Of a stretch of 64,000 nt of DNA, positions 58,780 through 64,000 are shown in pieces (within the stretch, counting starts at the first letter, position 1; the number at the start of each line of letters is the position of its first letter). Made by a program: the position numbers and the translations under genes. Origin of the DNA: Sclerodactyla briareus (taxonomy: Eukaryota > Echinodermata > Holothuroidea > Dendrochirotida > Sclerodactylidae); the NCBI GenBank assembly GCA_026419785.1, contig JAODTK010001199.1, forward strand, positions 186,001 through 250,000, written 5' to 3'. The notes under the pieces were generated by a model. That model saw only the letters and a program-made list of their open reading frames with translations. It was not told where the DNA came from and did no database searches.

Positions 58780-59690
58780 AATTATATCCCCACTTCGGGG
58801 GTTATGGTTTTGGTGCGCAGTCTCCGCCGCCGCCGCCGCCGCCGCTCCGCGTCGCCGCGCGTTTCGTGTTAGCGCAATAACTCTCCAACACTTTGTCCGT
58901 TTGAGCGAAACTTGGCACACAGTCGCCTTAGTGAAATCTCGGAATGAGTTCGAAAGTGGCGTCGCCACATGAACGGGGGTCCGCTAATTTGCATAATTTC
59001 CACGATTGGAATATTTTCCCGTTAGAGGCAATAACTCTTTAACGGCTTTATCCGATTGATCTGAAACGTGGTACACTTGTCCGCCTGTGGAATCTCGATG
59101 ACGGTCGGAAAGTGGGCATCGCCCTGCAATGCTGGGGGCGCTTAATTGCATAATTTTCGCGAAATTTCAAGTAGTCGGATTTGAACGAAACCTTGGTGGG
59201 TAGGGACTATAGTTAATCCCGATAAATGTGGAGTCATTTCAAGGTAAGCAAAGGTCAAATTTGTTTGAAATTTATGCGATTTTCAAAACTTTGTAGAATA
59301 AGATTTGAACGGAAACTTGGTGGGAATGAACATAGTTGAATCGAAAAATGTGGAGCGTCATTTCAAGGTCATCGGAGGTCAAACTTGCAAATATTTATGC
59401 GATTTTCCAAATTTGTCCAAGATTTGAACCGAATGGTGGATGGGGCTACATTTGTTCCTCCCTAAGTTAGAAGTCATTTCAAAGCCCTCATGTGTCAAAA
59501 TTCGCCATAAGTCATGTGCCTATCAACACCCATGGATTACAACAAAACTTGGTGGTAGGAGAAGTTTGTCTGGTTTGACTAAAATGGGGGTCTGTATGGG
59601 TGTTGATACTTCTTCCCAATTGATTGCCTAAAACGTGGGGATATACACGTGGGCGGTGTAACCGCCTACACATGGTACAGTTAAGTAGGG
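58780..59690 (+). repeat. Interspersed element E, copy 3, full length and inverted relative to copies 1-2
   Basis: Starts AATTATATCCCC (58,779), then (CCG)n at about 58,824-58,842, CGCAATAACTCTCC, a second AATAACTCTTTAACGGC and several 'gaaacttggtgg' phrases. It ends GGGGATATACACGTGGGCGG then TGTAACCGCC (59,638-59,666). TATATCCCC at the start and GGGGATATA at the end are reverse complements, so the ends form short subterminal inverted repeats. The GGCGGT/ACCGCC hairpin sits at the extreme right. No open frame. Confidence 0.7.
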
Positions 59691-60540
59691 TGGGTAATTA
59701 GTTATTCTATTTAATTCATTTTGTGCTCGTCAGCAAGATTACAGATCAACCGTAGGTGATCTGGGATTTAGTTGTCACAATAGGTCCGGGGTTATACAGG
59801 GTGGAAAACTGATTAGATTTCAGCGTAAAATATTGCTGATTAAGCGTCTAATTCCGAATACATCATAAGGTCTAGTTGGTTGGATTTCCATGAAAAACCA
59901 GTTGTTCTGATTTTATTATCATGAGTTCAGGGTTCACTCGGAGGTCAGTCAACGTCGTATAATTAGCATTAGTTATGCATCTTTACTGTTTGAGGATTTT
60001 CAGATGAAACTGGTGTTATGCTACATTTACTTGCACCACATGTTTTTAACTGTCGGTCTGGAGTCACTGGAGGGTAATTCGTGTGTCTGTTTCATAATTT
60101 ATGCCAAATTTCGAAGTTTGTTCGATTTGTTGAAGCTTGATGGTATGGTCAACCTTAGGCACTGAGAGGTATTCACTGGTTATAATTTGCTTCATTTATC
60201 AAATGGTCAAGTCGTGGGATCTCATTAACGAATTAAGGTGTGATTCCCATTGGTCCTGAGATAATATTAAAATGAGGAAATGGTCAATAGGAGCTTGAGT
60301 ATTGTGTCTAATTTTCAGTCACATTTGCAGGAGAGAGTTGTATACCTCTGGTAGATCTGAGGGCAATAGTAGTCCTTTTGGAATTGAAAGTGGTCACTGT
60401 AATTAGTAAGCTGTTTCTGTTCAATGCTTTACCAAAATCGAAAGCCAAACATAGATGAGGCTCATAATTGGTTTGCATGGTGCCTGACGGAAGGAATACG
60501 ATCGCGCACCGAAGAGGCCGACGCCTGTTTTCAGAGTTGA
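59690..60540. other. Repeat-like AT-rich sequence, no gene
   Basis: Phrases such as 'aattagcattagttatgcat' and 'cataatttatgccaaattt' resemble the non-coding repeats elsewhere, but no second copy is clear. Confidence 0.35.
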
Positions 60541-60576
60541 ATGAATCGAAATAAGGATGGTTCTTTACTGTTTCAG

Positions 60577-60695
60577 CTCTCCGGTGAGAACAGCCAGTCA
60601 GAAACCGACGGTGGATTCGTGGAGACTATCCTCACTAGATTTGTGAGGGAAAATAATTCCAGATCGGGGCTACGGCCTCAACCACTGCAAGCACT
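60577..60695 (+). CDS. Candidate coding exon, function unknown
   Basis: TTCTTTACTGTTTCAG is a very good acceptor (AG at 60,575-60,576). In phase 0 the exon reads LSGENSQSETDGGFVETILT then RFVRENNSRSGLRPQPLQ, hydrophilic and protein-like. A donor is weak (CACT|gtatat at 60,696). The frame stays open beyond it to 60,876. No family is recognised. Confidence 0.25.
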
Positions 60696-61100
60696 GTATA
60701 TGGCACCCATATCTCACTATGATGCATCACCTTTCTCGTATCACATGTATCATCTATTTAGTACAGTTCGCGGGTGTTCATACTTGTCTGCAGAATGTCG
60801 AATTGGCAGAATTATCATCACTATAAAACAATATTCGTTGGCATACCCCAAACATTCATATACAATCATAACCTAATCAGCAGCTTCATTTGCCCACTTC
60901 TAATCATTATATTCATAACCGCCCTCATTATTATTGTAGTTAACCATAATTATAGGTTAACATCCTACGTTGTCACTGATATCCTCGCCGTAACTGACAT
61001 TGTGGTCTGACTTTCATAATTATCGCTACAGTCACAGTGGCGTACTCAGAGATTTGTCAGGGGAGGGGGAAGGTGGCGGGGTTGACGGTCGTGGAACCAT

Positions 61101-61605
61101 CATATTCATGATCATCGTCATAGTTTTTTTTTCATATTATCATCATATCACATCAGTCATTTCATCGTATCGCCACCGTCACAGATGATCATCATCATTA
61201 TCATAATCATCGTCATCGTCATCGTCTCATCATAAGTATCATATCATCATCATCGCCATCGTCAATATTATCAGTTATCATATCATCATAATCATCATTA
61301 TCATATTCATTATCATCAGGCCTCATCATCATCGCCATCGTCACTATTATCATTATCATCATTATCATCATCATCATCATCATGATCATATCATCAATAT
61401 CGTCAATATCATCGTCATTCATTATTATCATTACATCCTTAATAGGTCTCATGATGCCTCTCATCATCGTCACCATATTATTATTGTCATATTCATATCA
61501 TATCATCATTATCATCATCGTCATCGTCCTTATCATCCTCATCATCAGCATCATCATATCATCATCCTCAACACAATCATCATCAGGCATCATCAATATC
61601 ATCAT
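61101..61605. repeat. Long ATC/ATT microsatellite
   Basis: About 0.5 kb of CATCAT/TCATTA-type repeat with interruptions. It reads as poly-Ile/Ser on one strand and poly-Asp/Met on the other, so the long frames here are artefacts of the repeat. Confidence 0.95.
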
Positions 61606-61764
61606 TACCTCGTCGACGTCGGGTGCCGTACCTATTGTTCAGTTCTGTTTTTGTACCGCATATGAGATTGTCTTTACGTACGGTGGTGTCTCAATTTTAA
61701 CATCGCCATGTATCTACAAACAGAACAATGGACATTGTTCAAGTATAGATGCGATCCCACAGTG

Positions 61765-61845
61765 AAGGTATTAAGTTGTTTCATGGGTGTCATGTTTGTT
61801 TGATTGTTCCACGTTATCGCGGTTCGAATCCGGTGGAGCCATGAG
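61765..61845 (+). mobile_element. tRNA-like SINE fragment
   Basis: GGTTCGAATCC (61,821-61,831) is a perfect RNA polymerase III B box. A degenerate A-box-like TTGTTTCATGGG lies 45 bp upstream. No acceptor stem or cloverleaf can be folded convincingly, so a SINE remnant is more likely than a tRNA gene. Confidence 0.35.
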
Positions 61846-61849
61846 CTTT

Positions 61850-62800
61850 TTTCCACCACTGGCGGACACAAAAATTAAAAACGCCATTTCATCTATTCAC
61901 TATCCTCCCCTCCTGGTCTCCTCTTCCTCTTGTCCCCCTCACTCCTCTCATCATGAATCACTGAAAAAAAATACATCGTCGTCGTCACGCAACGTCCACA
62001 GTTGGGCTTGTCGTCGGCAGAGTGGTCACGGTTTCTCTTCTCACTGAACAGGATCATTGTTTAGCCACGCACAATGCCATCGTTGCATGACAGGCCGTGG
62101 CGAGCGTGGGGGTGGGGGGGGGGGGTGTCACACCACATCCAATAATTTCGTCCGATGAAAGAAAAGAGGAAAGATGGATAAGGATCCAAAAGATAGGAAA
62201 GAGGGAGAGGACAAAAGCAAGAGGAACATGCCGGAGAGGCGAAAAGCATAACGAGGGTATGACAGAAAAGTGGAAGGTAGGGAGTGAAGGGAAGACATGG
62301 ATAAAAAGGAATAGAAAGAGAAACGGAAGCCAGACTTCACTATCGGCTATTTCGACTTTTGCTCTCCTCTATTTGGCCCATTCAGCGTCGCAAGAGAATG
62401 GCAGCAGGGCAAACATACATGTGACGGCCGTTGCCGTCGGATGTAAATTGGACGATTGACCGAGTCTATTTGGCGGCAATCATAACCCTTCGCTAACCCC
62501 CCTGTGCATGATATCGTCCTGCTCGACGTCCCATGCTCACATTTTCTGTAAGACGAAGAGTAGGGTAATGCATTTCCAAGATAGATAGAATACACTGATG
62601 CGAATGAAATATCTCAAATGACACAGACTTCCATTTCTCTCTCGTAGTGTCTGATCTCCGAGTATCCTTCATCAGCTTCTCCAGTGAGCCGAGAGCGGAG
62701 ACCATTCTTCCATTGACAGACGATAGTGGATCATAGACAAAGACTAGGCGGGCTGTTAGGAGTTTCATGGTCCTGGGGTAACGAGACTGCATGATTCCTC
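61850..62800. other. No confident gene; purine-rich stretch
   Basis: G run at about 62,112-62,126 and a purine-rich segment at 62,155-62,330. A 120-codon plus frame (62,097-62,459) crosses both and looks like low-complexity translation. Confidence 0.35.
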
Positions 62801-62990
62801 ACAAAACTTTAGTGTCATTTTAAATTATCACTCGCCCAAGTTTCGTTGAAAATCACCTAAATTATGCAACTTTACATCGGACTTGTGAGATCATTAGTCT
62901 ACTTGCAACGACGTTTCTTTGTTTCTTTCCGAGTCTGACGAGTTTCTGAAAATCGCATAAGTTATGCGAAAGTATTAAGTTCACTCATAC
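62800..62990 (-). repeat. Fragment of element-E-like repeat
   Basis: 'cgcccaagtttcgttgaaaatcacctaaattatgcaa' and 'gaaaatcgcataagttatgcg' resemble the repeated middle of element E read on the minus strand. Ends are not visible. Confidence 0.4.
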
Positions 62991-64000
62991 GCACCCCCAA
63001 TGTCACCCATATGGTGGAGTGCCTGGTGCGGTATAAATATATGAAAAAATCGAGCACCTCATGACAAAAGACGTGAATTTGCTTTATGGGGAGAAATTCA
63101 TGAATCAATTTGCCGTGATGTGGCATAACCGGTATTAGTACATGCAGTATATTTGCCTTCACAGTGTTCGTTCCATTTCGTATGATGGTTTTGTGCTGCG
63201 GACTTGTCTCTAATCCTGCAAACCAAGCTGCAAGCTCATTTAGCGGCACAACACACATGTTTTAATACATAAAACTCGCAGGATAACCAAGCCATTTATG
63301 GTGTCTCTTGTTCACGTCGGGACATCCGCATCTATGTAAATACTAGGCGGTTCCCCTGATGTGGCGCTGGCGGACAACAAAACAGCTATTCAGGGCGGTA
63401 CATGATTTCCTGACTAACATATATGATCGACAGGTCCCAACCACGCTGTTGAGTGATTTTATTTCGCACCCTTACCTCTTGGATTTCCTCTTCGATACAG
63501 TCTTCTGCGAGCCGTGTAACTGAACGGTAAGGTTTGCTATTTTTTACCTTTTGTCACATCGTATACCCCATGGTTCGTCCATCAGTGGTGTTGTTTTGAA
63601 TGTTAATGACACATGCTTGATCGCCTACACAACTAATAACACGATAAGATGGACATAAATGAGACACTTTTAGGCTACAGTCCTAAACCCCACCTCAAGC
63701 TCTGTTCATATGCGAATTTTACTGCCAGAGTTTGAACCGTTTTCTGTCAAGATAGGGAGGTAGAGTATCACGCAATAATTTGACAGTAGCAGTTGAACAA
63801 CAGAAGAATTCCTTATGTATTTTAGTGTTTTATTTTTGTTGTGTCAATAACTCAACATTCCCGCAAGATTCATTGTTTTCTTTCTAAAGTATTAACCGTC
63901 TGAACTAGCTACCCTACAGCACTTATTTGACCGATAATATTTAGAGGTTAAATTCACGTTTTAATTCCAACAGAAAACCAAGAATGTTGGCAGGAAAGGA
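62990..64000. other. No gene seen
   Basis: A 98-codon minus frame (62,962-63,258) has no motif. CATCCGCATCTATGTAA at about 63,325 faintly resembles the end of the 4.27-kb MITE. Nothing else stands out. Confidence 0.35.

Noticed and set aside
61219..61765. Long frames on both strands (poly-Ile/Ser and poly-Asp/Met).
   Set aside because: They are direct translations of the ATC/ATT microsatellite.
61821..61831. A functional tRNA gene at the perfect B box.
   Set aside because: No acceptor stem, D arm or anticodon arm could be paired around it.
62097..62459. 120-codon plus frame rich in Lys, Arg and Glu.
   Set aside because: Begins in a G run and crosses a purine-rich tract that gives a charged translation in any frame; no splice sites or motifs.

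Overview
This window reads as non-coding, repeat-rich DNA from an invertebrate animal genome. No open frame runs beyond 180 codons, there are no operons or ribosome binding sites, and the few coding-looking stretches have eukaryotic splice signals. Decayed LINE reverse transcriptases, tRNA-like SINE heads, a TIR element with TAA target duplications, satellites, long G and C runs and abundant CA, TATG, ATC and CTGT microsatellites all point the same way. The palindrome TAGGCCTA occurs at least six times (about one expected). From general knowledge this style fits a deuterostome invertebrate, most likely an echinoderm or hemichordate; this is inference and no gene identifies the species.

Layout. 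0.6-1.9 kb: two copies of a CGG-rich element, with a third copy inverted at 58.8-59.7 kb. 3.4-4.1 kb and 8.0-8.5 kb: two decayed LINE RT fragments on opposite strands. 4.27-4.66 kb: a PIF/Harbinger-type MITE, with a relative at 43.23 kb. 8.5-10.3 kb: a ~0.3-kb satellite ending in a CA microsatellite; the same satellite lies inverted at 20.2-20.8 kb. 12.6-13.1 kb: a ~155-bp minisatellite. 21.8-28.9 kb: the largest structure, five near-complete copies of a ~1.3-kb tandem unit plus a partial sixth. 28.8-29.6 kb and 52.4-53.2 kb: a second satellite-plus-CA-repeat family. 36.4-37.3 kb and 54.8-55.8 kb: a ~0.9-kb repeat in inverted orientation. Smaller duplications and microsatellites fill much of the rest.

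Genes. I recognise no gene by name. The best host-gene candidate is a possible first coding exon of a secreted protein (ATG at 36,015, signal peptide, donor at 36,190). Others with reasonable splice signals are 5,703-5,863, 42,013-42,138, 42,705-42,833, 34,613-34,882 and a minus-strand hydrophobic frame at 21,167-21,432. None can be joined into a gene model from sequence alone. The window is probably intergenic or long-intron DNA dominated by mobile elements. Many one-base indels between tandem copies also suggest an incompletely polished long-read assembly, which would break real reading frames.
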